From: Caldimicrobium sp.
GTDB lineage: Bacteria; Desulfobacterota; Thermodesulfobacteria; Thermodesulfobacteriales; Thermodesulfobacteriaceae
NCBI GenBank assembly: GCA_009903935.1
Contig: WYEG01000036.1
Coordinates: 1-45,530, forward strand
Length of the DNA stretch: 45,530 nt
Reading direction: 5' to 3'
The first letter of the stretch is position 1. Every line of letters starts with the position of its first letter. Positions 31,112 through 39,392 of the stretch are shown in pieces. Position numbers and translations under genes: made by a program. Under the pieces are notes generated by a model, which was given only the letters and a program-made list of their open reading frames with translations, was not told the origin of the DNA and made no database searches.

Positions 31112-32756
31112 TTAGGTATTTTTTCTCAAATTCGGAGATGGGCAAGGGCTTCTCAAAGTAAAAGCCTTGAAGATAGTCGCAACCAAGCTGAGTAAGGATT
31201 TCCAGCTGTTCTACAGTTTCTACCCCCTCAGCTAAAGCCTTAGCCCCAAGACCATGGGCAAGGTCTATGATAGTTTTAACCAATTGTTTACTCTTTGGTT
31301 GGTCGTCCTTTAATGCTCTAACAAAGGAGATGTCGATTTTTACGATATCAATCGGTAGGTCTTTAAGGTAGGAGAGGTTGCTATAGCCTGTTCCAAAGTC
31401 GTCAAGGGCTATCCGAACCATGGGGAAGTTTTTTAAAAATTCGCAAACCTCTCTTGCCCTTTGCGGGTCATCAAGGGTTGCTCGTTCCGTGATCTCCAAC
31501 ACAAGAGGTGCAGAAAGCGACCGCAAAGTTTCTTCCCTTTCCAGAAAAAAATTTTTATTGTAGAAAGTTGCGGGATGCAGGTTCAAACCAAGGGAAATTT
31601 TAAAGGTGTTGATCAAATGGACAACGGTTTTAAAAGCCCATTTTTCAAACCTTTCAAGGTAGATAGACCTTTCAAGAGTTTGAATAAACACTCCGGGAGG
31701 AACCACCTCACCGTTTGGTTTGACAATCCTAACTAAGGTCTCACCGCCAGCAAGGCTAAAGGTATCAGCATAAAAATAGGGTTGAATAAAAAAGGTAAAC
31801 CAATTGTTGCTCAGGGCTTCTCTGATAAGCCTTTCCGCAGAAAGCTCGGTTTGAAGATGGTCTGAAATCTGAGGGTCAAAAAATTGGACCTTGTTGGGAC
31901 CACTTTTCTTAGCAAGCGCACAAGCAGACTGAGCGTGCCGATAAAGGATTTCAGAGGAGGTGCCATCGAAGGGATACACGGCAACACCAAGATTGTAGTT
32001 AAGCGTAAAGATTTCTCCCTTTTGGTTAAAGGGGATTTCAAAGATAAGGCTTATAGAGTCAAGGTATTGTAGAATGTTTTTACGGTGTTCTAAGCGGGGG
32101 ATAAAGATGACAAACTCATCAGACGCTGTCCTACCGAGGACGACTGAGGCTTCGAAAGCTTTCTTAAGCCTTTCTGCTACCTCTTTCAAGACCTCATCCC
32201 CCGCTTCAAGCCCGTAGAGGTCGTTTATGGCAGAAAAATTATAAAGGTCAAGCACAAGCATGCCGGCATACCGAGGTTTGGCTAACAGGGTTCTCTGAGT
32301 TTCTTCAAGGAAAGAAGAAAGGTTTAGAAGACCGGTTAATTTGTCAAATCTTAAGGATTGTTCAAGAGCCTCGATGATTTCAACATAGGGTGTGATTTCA
32401 TGGGCAAGAAGAAGAGCTAATTTCCCAGCTTCAGTTTGGACGGAAATTAGTTCAAAAAGTAAATATTTGTTCCTTCCTAAAAAGGGACTACTTTCTGTGA
32501 AGGATGGTCTGACTTCATAGATGGTTTGATAGATAAGGTCATTAGCAAGGTGATATTTAACGGTGGCTTCATCAAGGTTTGGAAAGAGGTCAAAAAGGCT
32601 TTTTTCTTCAAGGGAATAGCCTTCAAAGAACCCTTTGGCTTCCTCGTTAAAGCAAAGGACTTTTAGCTCATTGTCAAAAAGGATAACCACATGGTTAGAC
32701 CGTGAGAGGGCTTCTAAGATTGAGCTTGCGTATTCTAAAGGGATTTCGCATTTCAT
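31089..32756 (-). CDS. PAS-GGDEF-EAL cyclic-di-GMP protein with degenerate GGDEF
   Basis: A 555-residue protein without membrane segments. Residues about 10-130 look PAS-like (VVILFDNELKVLCFNEEAKGF). A GGDEF domain follows (FDKLTGLLNLSSFLEET), but its signature is RTASDEFVIF instead of GGDEF, so cyclase activity is doubtful. The EAL domain is better kept: ETLVRI in place of EALLRW, LVLEITERAT, ALDDFGTGYSNLSYLKDLPI, DIVKIDISFV and LAEGVETVEQLEIL. Phosphodiesterase activity, or a c-di-GMP receptor role, is plausible. The gene starts about ten bases after a -10 box with no Shine-Dalgarno. Confidence 0.9.
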   Translation of the reverse strand: MKCEIPLEYASSILEALSRSNHVVILFDNELKVLCFNEEAKGFFEGYSLEEKSLFDLFPNLDEATVKYHLANDLIYQTIYEVRPSFTESSPFLGRNKYLLFELISVQTEAGKLALLLAHEITPYVEIIEALEQSLRFDKLTGLLNLSSFLEETQRTLLAKPRYAGMLVLDLYNFSAINDLYGLEAGDEVLKEVAERLKKAFEASVVLGRTASDEFVIFIPRLEHRKNILQYLDSISLIFEIPFNQKGEIFTLNYNLGVAVYPFDGTSSEILYRHAQSACALAKKSGPNKVQFFDPQISDHLQTELSAERLIREALSNNWFTFFIQPYFYADTFSLAGGETLVRIVKPNGEVVPPGVFIQTLERSIYLERFEKWAFKTVVHLINTFKISLGLNLHPATFYNKNFFLEREETLRSLSAPLVLEITERATLDDPQRAREVCEFLKNFPMVRIALDDFGTGYSNLSYLKDLPIDIVKIDISFVRALKDDQPKSKQLVKTIIDLAHGLGAKALAEGVETVEQLEILTQLGCDYLQGFYFEKPLPISEFEKKYLSEAKTKA

Positions 32757-32766
32757 TTGCTAAAGT

Positions 32767-32795
32767 AGTATAAAAAAGAATTGATAAGCCGACAA
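32767..32795 (-). promoter_or_regulatory. Promoter for the GGDEF-EAL/rsmA operon
   Basis: On the minus strand TTGTCG (32790-32795), 17 bases, TATACT (32767-32772), then ten bases to the ATG. The leader would be about three or four bases long. Confidence 0.55.
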
Positions 32796-32833
32796 CCTTA
32801 CAAGTATGTTTAAAAAGTCCGCTATTTCGTTAT

Positions 32834-32851
32834 GCCACCGATAGCGAGGCA
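32834..32851 (+). repeat. Degenerate copy of the palindromic repeat
   Basis: GCCACCGATAGCGAGGCA matches the unit GCCGAGCGATAGCGAGGCA seen near 15395, with one base lost and two changed. It sits between divergent promoters in the 158-base gap between the GGDEF-EAL and J-domain genes. Confidence 0.5.
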
Positions 32852-32873
32852 GCTTTTGCAACTTCTCTTATGC

Positions 32874-32902
32874 TTGTAAAGAATTCAAAATCGGTTTAAG
32901 AT
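32874..32902 (+). promoter_or_regulatory. Promoter for the J-domain/lysC/cysS operon
   Basis: TTGTAA (32874-32879), 17 bases, TAAGAT (32897-32902), then 12 bases to the ATG. There is no Shine-Dalgarno before the ATG. The -10 box is weaker than in the other promoters. Confidence 0.4.
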
Positions 32903-32914
32903 AATAATTCTAAC

Positions 32915-33235
32915 ATGAACCCGGCAGAAGAAAAGTGGGAAAAATTAGAGAGGGCAAGGAAGCTCTTTGGCTTGCCCGCAAGAACCACAAGAAAAGAGGT
33001 CGTTGAGCGCTACCATCAGCTTGCAAAGCGCTTCCATCCAGACCATGGCGGAGATGCCGAGAAGATGAAAGAGATAAACGAGGCTTATCAGCTCCTAATT
33101 TCCTTTTGCGATAACTACCCTATTGAGATAAAGCCCCTTGATAATACCTTTGACCCGGTAGACTTTTGGTTCCAACACTTTAGCGAGGACCCAGTTTGGG
33201 GAAAGTTTACTGATAAAAAGAAGAGGAGAGGCTAA
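32915..33235 (+). CDS. Small J-domain protein
   Basis: A 106-residue protein consisting of one DnaJ domain: [22 protein letters not shown], the essential HPD in [22 protein letters not shown], then a short tail. The HPD motif stimulates the ATPase of an Hsp70 partner; no other DnaJ region (Gly/Phe, zinc fingers) is present, so it is a specialised co-chaperone. It is the first gene of a six-gene operon and ends two bases before lysC. Confidence 0.88.
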   Translation: MNPAEEKWEKLERARKLFGLPARTTRKEVVERYHQLAKRFHPDHGGDAEKMKEINEAYQLLISFCDNYPIEIKPLDNTFDPVDFWFQHFSEDPVWGKFTDKKKRRG

Positions 33236-33237
33236 AG

Positions 33238-34467
33238 ATGCTTATCGTTCAAAAGTATGGCGGAACCTCGGTTGCTAACCTTGAGCGTATAAGGAATGTT
33301 GCCGAAAGAATTGCAGAATACAAACGGGCTGGGCATGATTTGGTGGTCGTAGTCTCAGCCATGGCTGGAGAGACGGATAGGCTCATAAACCTTGCCAAAT
33401 CTATCACTGAGAACCCGCCTTTGCGTGAGCTTGACATGCTTGTCTCAACGGGGGAGCAGGTCACATCAGCCTTACTTGCTATAACCCTTCAGGCAATGGG
33501 CTACAAAGCAAGAGCCTTTCTTGGCTACCAAATCCCCATCTATACTACCGACCTTTTTACCAAGGCTCGTATCAAGGAGATAAAGGTAGATACCATAAAA
33601 TCAGCCCTTGCCCGGGGTGAGATAGTGGTCGTTGCTGGTTTTCAGGGAGTAACCGAAGGGGGAGACATTACCACTCTCGGTAGGGGTGGGTCTGACACAA
33701 CCGCCGTTGCTTTAGCCGCAGCCTTAAAGGCTGACCTTTGCGAGATTTATACCGATGTTGAAGGCGTCTACACTGCAGACCCTCGCATCGTCCCAAAAGC
33801 AAGAAAGTTAGCTAAAGTGTCCTATGAAGAGATGCTTGAGATGGCAAGCTCTGGGGCTAAAGTCCTTGAGATGCGCTCCGTTGAGCTTGCTATGATCTAT
33901 AAGGTGCCCTTAGTTGTTCGTTCAAGCTTTAGTAGGACTAACGGAACACTAATTACCGAGGAGGATGAGGAGATGGAAAAGGTCCTGGTTTCAGGAATAA
34001 CTTACAACCGGAACGAGGCAAGGATAAGCATATACGGTGTGCCTGATGTGCCAGGGGTTGCGGCAAAGATCTTTGGTCCCATAGGAGATGCTGGCATTAT
34101 CGTTGACATGATCATTCAGACGGCAAGACCAGACGGCAAGGCAGACCTCACCTTTACTGTCCCCCGCACGGATTTCAAACAGGCTATGGAGGTCGTTAAA
34201 AAGATTGCCGAGGAGCTTAAAGCTGAAAGAGTAGAAGGAGACGACACCATCGCCAAGGTATCCATCATAGGGGCTGGCATGAGGACCCATTCAGGAGTGG
34301 CAACGAAGATGTTTGAAACCTTAGCTAAGCACGGGATAAACATCATGATGATATCAACTTCGGAGATCAAGATTTCCTGCGTCATTGATGAAAAGTTTAC
34401 CGAGCTTGCTGTCAGAGCCTTGCATGAAGCCTTCCAGCTTGAAGGGGAGGTGAAGGAAGAAAAATGA
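33238..34467 (+). CDS. lysC: Aspartate kinase
   Basis: A 409-residue aspartokinase catalysing the first step of lysine, threonine and methionine synthesis. The kinase core starts [16 protein letters not shown], then [29 protein letters not shown] and [17 protein letters not shown]. Two C-terminal ACT repeats ([16 protein letters not shown] and [20 protein letters not shown]) suggest feedback control by lysine and/or threonine. GAGGAGAGG is upstream of the ATG. It overlaps cimA by four bases. Confidence 0.96.
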   Translation: MLIVQKYGGTSVANLERIRNVAERIAEYKRAGHDLVVVVSAMAGETDRLINLAKSITENPPLRELDMLVSTGEQVTSALLAITLQAMGYKARAFLGYQIPIYTTDLFTKARIKEIKVDTIKSALARGEIVVVAGFQGVTEGGDITTLGRGGSDTTAVALAAALKADLCEIYTDVEGVYTADPRIVPKARKLAKVSYEEMLEMASSGAKVLEMRSVELAMIYKVPLVVRSSFSRTNGTLITEEDEEMEKVLVSGITYNRNEARISIYGVPDVPGVAAKIFGPIGDAGIIVDMIIQTARPDGKADLTFTVPRTDFKQAMEVVKKIAEELKAERVEGDDTIAKVSIIGAGMRTHSGVATKMFETLAKHGINIMMISTSEIKISCVIDEKFTELAVRALHEAFQLEGEVKEEK

Positions 34468-36053
34468 AAAGGGTGGAAATCTATGATACCACCTTAAGGG
34501 ATGGAGCTCAAGCTGAAGAGGTAAATTTTTCTGTAGAGGATAAGGTTCGCATCGCCTTAAAGCTTGACGAGTTTAAGGTCGACTACATCGAGGGAGGGTG
34601 GCCTGGCTCAAACCCTAAGGATTTCCAATTCTTTAAAGAGATTGCCAATTATCAGCTAAAGCATTCCAAGGTGATTGCCTTTGGGAGCACCCACCATCCA
34701 AAGAAGGACCCTGAGAGGGATGAGATCTTTCAGAGTTTGCTTCATGCTCGGGCTGATGGCGTAACCATTTTCGGCAAGACCTGGACTATCCATGTTAAAT
34801 CAGCCTTAAACACCACCCTTGAGCACAACCTTGAGATCATTTCCAACTCTGTCCGGTACCTCAAGGATAGGGTGCCTATTGTCTTTTACGATGCTGAGCA
34901 CTTTTTTGACGGCTTCAAAGAGGACCCTGATTATGCCCTGGAAACGATAAAAAGGGCTTGGCAGGCAGGGGCTGATTGCATCATTCTTTGCGATACCAAC
35001 GGCGGCACTTTGCCCCATGAAGTGGCAGAAATCATAAACCGAGTAAAGCAAGTTCTTGGAGAAGACTTTCCCTTCGGAATACATGCCCACAACGATAGCG
35101 AGTGTGCGGTAGCAAACTCCTTGACAGCGGTTATACTTGGGGCAAGGCAGGTGCAGGGAACAATAAATGGAATAGGCGAACGCTGCGGAAACGCTAACCT
35201 CTGCTCCATCATCCCAAACCTAATCCTAAAGATGGGTTATGAAACCTCTTCAAAGGATGTTTTGCATAAGCTCACTGAGGTTTCGCGCTTTGTGTTCGAG
35301 ATAGCTAACCTTCCCCATCCTTCAAGGCTTCCCTATGTGGGAAGGTCTGCCTTTGCCCATAAGGGTGGGGTGCATGTCTCGGCAGTGCTCAAGCATCCAA
35401 GGACCTATGAACACATAGACCCATCACTTGTTGGAAATGAAAGAAGGGTCCTTGTTAGCGACCTATCAGGAAAGAGCAACATCATCTACAAGGCAAAGGA
35501 GTTTGGGATAGAGCTTGAGCCTGACAATCCTCTTCTTGTCAAGATAGTGGAAGAGATTAAAAAGCTTGAGGCTGAGGGCTTTGAGTTTGAGGCCGCTGAA
35601 GCCTCGCTTGAGCTCCTGATCTACAAGCTTCTTGGCGAGCCCAAACAATACTTTGAGCTCCTAAGCTACCGGGTTATCGATAGCCATTTTAACAAGACTG
35701 GGCAAGCTGAGGCTACGGTAATCGTGCGGGTTCCGCCTGGGGTTGGAGAGGTCGAGCACACCGCCTCCCTTGGGAACGGTCCAGTAAACGCCCTCGACAA
35801 CGCCCTAAGGAAAGCCTTAGTTCGGTTTTACCCTCAGATAAAAGAGATGGAGCTTGAGGACTACAAGGTTAGGGTTTTGCCAGGTCTTCCGGGAACCTCT
35901 TCAAAGGTCAGGGTTTTCATCCTTTCGAAGAGTAAGGACAGAAAATGGGGGACTGTAGGCGTTTCAACAAACATTCTTGAGGCAAGCTGTCAAGCCCTCG
36001 TTGACTCCTACACCTATAAGCTCTTCCTTGATAAAAAGAAAAAAGGGGTTTAA
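34464..36053 (+). CDS. cimA: (R)-citramalate synthase
   Basis: A 529-residue enzyme of the isopropylmalate synthase family. It condenses pyruvate and acetyl-CoA to citramalate, opening a threonine-independent route to isoleucine. Signatures: [61 protein letters not shown] and [15 protein letters not shown]; the C-terminal LeuA-type allosteric domain begins around residue 390. The [10 protein letters not shown] loop and length point to the CimA (AksA/LeuA-like) branch, not LeuA itself. Start and lysC stop overlap (ATGA), so the two are coupled. Confidence 0.92.
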   Translation: MKRVEIYDTTLRDGAQAEEVNFSVEDKVRIALKLDEFKVDYIEGGWPGSNPKDFQFFKEIANYQLKHSKVIAFGSTHHPKKDPERDEIFQSLLHARADGVTIFGKTWTIHVKSALNTTLEHNLEIISNSVRYLKDRVPIVFYDAEHFFDGFKEDPDYALETIKRAWQAGADCIILCDTNGGTLPHEVAEIINRVKQVLGEDFPFGIHAHNDSECAVANSLTAVILGARQVQGTINGIGERCGNANLCSIIPNLILKMGYETSSKDVLHKLTEVSRFVFEIANLPHPSRLPYVGRSAFAHKGGVHVSAVLKHPRTYEHIDPSLVGNERRVLVSDLSGKSNIIYKAKEFGIELEPDNPLLVKIVEEIKKLEAEGFEFEAAEASLELLIYKLLGEPKQYFELLSYRVIDSHFNKTGQAEATVIVRVPPGVGEVEHTASLGNGPVNALDNALRKALVRFYPQIKEMELEDYKVRVLPGLPGTSSKVRVFILSKSKDRKWGTVGVSTNILEASCQALVDSYTYKLFLDKKKKGV

Positions 36054-36055
36054 AG

Positions 36056-36814
36056 ATGCCAATAAGGATCTCCTTTGCTGGCAAGGGTGGAACGGGAAAG
36101 AGCACCCTTTCAGCACTGCTTATCAACTACTTAGTTGACAAGGGGCTAAAGCCTATCCTTGCCGTTGACGCAGACCCAAACGCAAACCTCAACGAACTTT
36201 TGGGTGAGGAGGTGCACATTACCCTTGGCGAGATAAAAGAGGAGCTAAGAAAGAGCGTTCCAGACTCTATGGCAAGGTATGACTATGTAGAGATGAGGCT
36301 TCATCAAGCTATAATTGAAGGAACCGACTATGACTTAATCGTCATGGGTCAGCCTGAGGGACCAGGCTGTTACTGTGCTGCTCATTCCTTTTTATCTCAA
36401 GCCATTGAAAAGCTTATGAAATCCTACCGCTATTTAGTGATAGATAACGAAGCAGGGATGGAGCATCTTTCTCGTTTAAACCTTCTTGAGATGGAGCACC
36501 TTATCGTCGTCTCCGATGCCAGCATGAGGGGGATAATGACCGCAGGAAGGATCGCTGACTTACTTAAGACCTTGCAGGTAAAGGTAGAAAACCTTTGGTT
36601 TATAGTCAACCGTTGCCCTATGCCTGTCCCTGAAGAGCTCTTATCCTATGCTAAGGAGGTTTGCGAAAAATCTGGGCTAAAACTCTTAGCCTTTTTACCA
36701 GAAGACCCTATGGTTTTAAAGTATGAGGTCTCAAGGACGCCTGTTTTTTCCTGGCAAAACTCCCTTCTGAAAGAAAAAGCCTATGAAACTTGGGAAAGAC
36801 TAAATCTAAAATGA
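36056..36814 (+). CDS. CooC-type nickel-insertion/maturation ATPase
   Basis: A 252-residue SIMIBI ATPase. The P-loop ISFAGKGGTGKSTLSALLI carries the signature lysine of the deviant Walker A motif; AVDADPNANLNELLG, PEGPGCYCAAHSFL (a CxC that can bind metal at the dimer interface) and VIDNEAGMEHLSR follow. These fit CooC/AcsF, which load nickel into carbon monoxide dehydrogenase or acetyl-CoA synthase. No CODH gene is in the window, so the partner must be elsewhere. Its stop overlaps the cysS start (ATGA). Confidence 0.87.
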   Translation: MPIRISFAGKGGTGKSTLSALLINYLVDKGLKPILAVDADPNANLNELLGEEVHITLGEIKEELRKSVPDSMARYDYVEMRLHQAIIEGTDYDLIVMGQPEGPGCYCAAHSFLSQAIEKLMKSYRYLVIDNEAGMEHLSRLNLLEMEHLIVVSDASMRGIMTAGRIADLLKTLQVKVENLWFIVNRCPMPVPEELLSYAKEVCEKSGLKLLAFLPEDPMVLKYEVSRTPVFSWQNSLLKEKAYETWERLNLK

Positions 36815-38274
36815 GCCTAAGAATCTACAACAGCCTCACTCGTAAAGTAGAAGAGTTTACTCCCTTAAACCCTCCAAAGGTCACGATGTATGTCTGCGGG
36901 ATCACTGCCTATGACTCCAGCCATCTTGGGCATGCAAGGTCGGCTGTGATCTTCGATGTCCTCTATCGCCTTCTTCTTTACCTGGGCTATGAGGTTATCT
37001 ATGTTCGGAACATAACTGACATCGACGATAAGATCATAAACCGAGCAAACAGGGAAGGCATCTTTTGGAAGGACCTGACAGAAAAATACACTAAAGAATA
37101 CCAAGAGGAGTTAAAGGAGCTAAAGGTTCTTCCCCCTACCCTTGAGCCCAAAGCAAGCGACCATATTCCGGAGATCCTCTCTCTCATAGAACGGCTCATA
37201 GAGCTTGGTTATGCCTATGTTAGCGATGGGGATGTTTACTTTGCGGTAGAAAAATTCCCTTCCTACGGAAAGCTTTCAGGTAGAAAGCTTGAGGACCTAA
37301 TAGCTGGGGTAAGGATTGACCCTTCTGAAAAGAAGAGGCATCCCCTTGACTTTGCCCTTTGGAAGTCGGCAAAGCCTGGCGAGCCTTTTTGGCATAGTCC
37401 CTGGGGACCGGGTAGACCGGGGTGGCACATTGAGTGCTCCGCCATGAGTATGAAATACCTTGGAGAAACGATAGACATCCACGGCGGAGGTATGGACCTA
37501 AAGTTCCCCCATCATGAAAATGAGATCGCTCAAAGCGAGGCGGCAACGGGAAAACCTTTTGTTCGGTACTTCATACATCATGGCTTGATCACTGTAAACG
37601 GCGAAAAGATGAGTAAAAGCCTTGGCAACTTTGTCACCACCCGGTTCCTCCTTGAAAACTATCACCCTGAGGTAATCAGAGCCTTTCTCCTTTCGCAAAA
37701 CTACTCCTCACCCCTTGACTACAGCGAAAAAGCTCTAAAGGACACAGAAAAAGCTGTCTATCATCTGTATGAAACCTTATACCTCGCTTTAAGGCTCAAG
37801 ACAGATAAAGAAGGAGAAAGCTCAAAGGAATTTTTAGAGCTAAAAGAGCACTTTGCCAGCTTTAAGCAAAACTTTCTCTCAGCTTTGCTAAACGACTTGA
37901 ACACTGCCTTAGCCCTTGGGCATCTTTACTCCTTGGAATCAAAGCTTTATGAGCTTGTGACCAAGGCAAGCCAAAAGTTAGTCCAAAAGGACTTGGTTGA
38001 GCTTAAAGAGATGATAAAGGAGCTAAAGGAGCTTGCAGGGCGCCTTCTTGGTCTTGCTGAAGAGGACCCGATAGAGTTCTTTAAAAAGGAGAGGGAAAGG
38101 AAGCTTAGCCATCAGGGTGTCTCCGTAAAGCAGGTTGAGGAGCTAATCCAAAGGAGATTTTTAGCAAGAAAAGAAAAAAACTTTGCCCTTGCCGATAGCA
38201 TCAGAGAGGAGCTTAAGGCTTACGGAGTCGTGCTAAAAGATTTTAAAGATGAAACCTTCTGGTATGTAGAATGA
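36811..38274 (+). CDS. cysS: Cysteinyl-tRNA synthetase
   Basis: A 487-residue class I synthetase. It carries MYVCGITAYDSSHLGHARS (HIGH-type motif and a zinc Cys), GRPGWHIECSAMS and FPHHENEIAQSEA (other zinc ligands) and KMSKSLGNF (KMSKS). The C-terminal helical anticodon domain contains RRFLARKEKNFALADSIREEL. I place the start at ATG 36811, where SLRIYNSLTRK begins as in homologues; an upstream TTG at 36790 would overlap the CooC-like gene further. It overlaps cvpA by four bases. Confidence 0.96.
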   Translation: MSLRIYNSLTRKVEEFTPLNPPKVTMYVCGITAYDSSHLGHARSAVIFDVLYRLLLYLGYEVIYVRNITDIDDKIINRANREGIFWKDLTEKYTKEYQEELKELKVLPPTLEPKASDHIPEILSLIERLIELGYAYVSDGDVYFAVEKFPSYGKLSGRKLEDLIAGVRIDPSEKKRHPLDFALWKSAKPGEPFWHSPWGPGRPGWHIECSAMSMKYLGETIDIHGGGMDLKFPHHENEIAQSEAATGKPFVRYFIHHGLITVNGEKMSKSLGNFVTTRFLLENYHPEVIRAFLLSQNYSSPLDYSEKALKDTEKAVYHLYETLYLALRLKTDKEGESSKEFLELKEHFASFKQNFLSALLNDLNTALALGHLYSLESKLYELVTKASQKLVQKDLVELKEMIKELKELAGRLLGLAEEDPIEFFKKERERKLSHQGVSVKQVEELIQRRFLARKEKNFALADSIREELKAYGVVLKDFKDETFWYVE

Positions 38275-38807
38275 CTTGGTTTGATTTTATAAGCCTTGCC
38301 GTTCTTTTTTACTTTGTCATTCGAGGGTTTTTCCGTGGTCTCCTGCGAGCCCTTTTTCCGTTGGTAGGGATGGTTGTTGCTTTTCTTTATTCTGGATGGT
38401 TTGCCCTAAGGCTTCAGGGGTTTGTGGCTAAGTTTGTATCCCATCCCAAGGCTCAATTCTTTTTGAGCCTCTTTTTAGCCTTTTTCATCATCTACTTTAC
38501 CTTTGTGTTAGCTGGTTTTCTCCTCTTTGCCATGCTAAAGAGCTTAAATCTAAGCATCGCTGATAGGATCCTTGGGTCTCTTCTTGGCTTCGTTAAAGGG
38601 ACCCTGCTTATCACCTTTTTGTATCTTTTGTTCTTGCTAACGATGCCCGGCGAAAAGGCAACCTTTGAACGTTCCTTAACCTATCCCTTGGTTAGCAGAA
38701 CTCTGAACATAATGAAAGGGCTTTTACCTAAAGACTTTGTAGAGTTTATTCAGAAAACGAGGAAGCTTCATGAGCTTCCTCGGGAGTTTCAACCTAATCT
38801 AAAGTGA
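38271..38807 (+). CDS. cvpA: CvpA-family membrane protein
   Basis: A 178-residue inner membrane protein with four predicted helices. It starts MTWFDFISLAVLFYFVIRGFF then RGLLRALFPLVG, the CvpA/DedE signature, and includes LNLSIADRILGSLLGFVKG. Its homologue is required for colicin V production in E. coli; the general role is unknown. It is the last gene of the operon and its tail encodes the perfect hairpin at 38758-38782 and overlaps hisB by nine bases. Confidence 0.87.
   Translation: MTWFDFISLAVLFYFVIRGFFRGLLRALFPLVGMVVAFLYSGWFALRLQGFVAKFVSHPKAQFFLSLFLAFFIIYFTFVLAGFLLFAMLKSLNLSIADRILGSLLGFVKGTLLITFLYLLFLLTMPGEKATFERSLTYPLVSRTLNIMKGLLPKDFVEFIQKTRKLHELPREFQPNLK
38754..38782 (-). terminator. 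Candidate intrinsic terminator of the hisB operon, inside cvpA
   Basis: CGAGGAAGCT (38758-38767) pairs perfectly with AGCTTCCTCG (38773-38782) around a five-base loop. On the minus strand the stem is followed by TTTT (38754-38757), and it begins 16 bases past the hisB stop. On the plus strand there is no T-run. It is coding sequence for cvpA at the same time. Confidence 0.5.
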
Positions 38808-39383
38808 GCCTTTCACAGAGAAGATGGCTTCTTCGGCTGGCAGTAAGGCCCTCCTTAAAGCATGAGCCACTGCTTTAAAAAGGCTTTCGGCGATGTGATG
38901 GGAATTTTTACCGTAGAAATTCCTTATATGAAGGGTAAACATCCCGTTTAGGGCAAAGGCTCTGAAGAATTCTTCAATCAACTCGGCATCAAAGCTTCCT
39001 ATTTTAGATACAGGGAACTCAGCAGAATAGTAAAAATAAGGGCGCCGAACAAGGTCAACCACTGCTTGGCTTAAGGCATCATCCATGGGTATGGTTGCCT
39101 CTCCAAAACGAGAAATTCCCTTTCTATCCTCCAAGGCTTCATCTAAAGCCAAACCAAGAACGATGCCCACATCCTCAACGGTATGATGATAGTCTACCTC
39201 AAGGTCCCCCTCAGCCTTAAGCTCAAAGAGTATGCCAGAATAAAAGCTTAGAGTTTCGAGCATGTGGTCAAAAAAACCTATTCCTGTTTGAACCCGAGTT
39301 TCTTCAAGGAACTCTCCTCTCAGGTCAAAGGTAAGCTCAATGCGGGTTTCTTTAGTTTCCCGAACCTTTGAGATTAGCCCCAT
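38799..39383 (-). CDS. hisB: Imidazoleglycerol-phosphate dehydratase
   Basis: A 194-residue, single-function HisB of histidine synthesis. Its two repeats each carry metal-binding histidine motifs: GIGFFDHMLETLSFYSG and DYHHTVEDVGIVLG in the first half; FRAFALNGMFTLHI and NSHHIAESLFKAVAHALRRA in the second. The length is typical for the standalone enzyme. It lies nine bases after the chemoreceptor gene, so it seems cotranscribed with it and the aminotransferase; no other his gene is near. Confidence 0.96.
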   Translation of the reverse strand: MGLISKVRETKETRIELTFDLRGEFLEETRVQTGIGFFDHMLETLSFYSGILFELKAEGDLEVDYHHTVEDVGIVLGLALDEALEDRKGISRFGEATIPMDDALSQAVVDLVRRPYFYYSAEFPVSKIGSFDAELIEEFFRAFALNGMFTLHIRNFYGKNSHHIAESLFKAVAHALRRALLPAEEAIFSVKGSL

Positions 39384-39392
39384 TATTTACCC

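Noticed and set aside
38758-38782. Plus-strand terminator for the cvpA operon
   Set aside because: The stem is perfect but no T-run follows it on the plus strand; only the minus-strand reading fits an intrinsic terminator.
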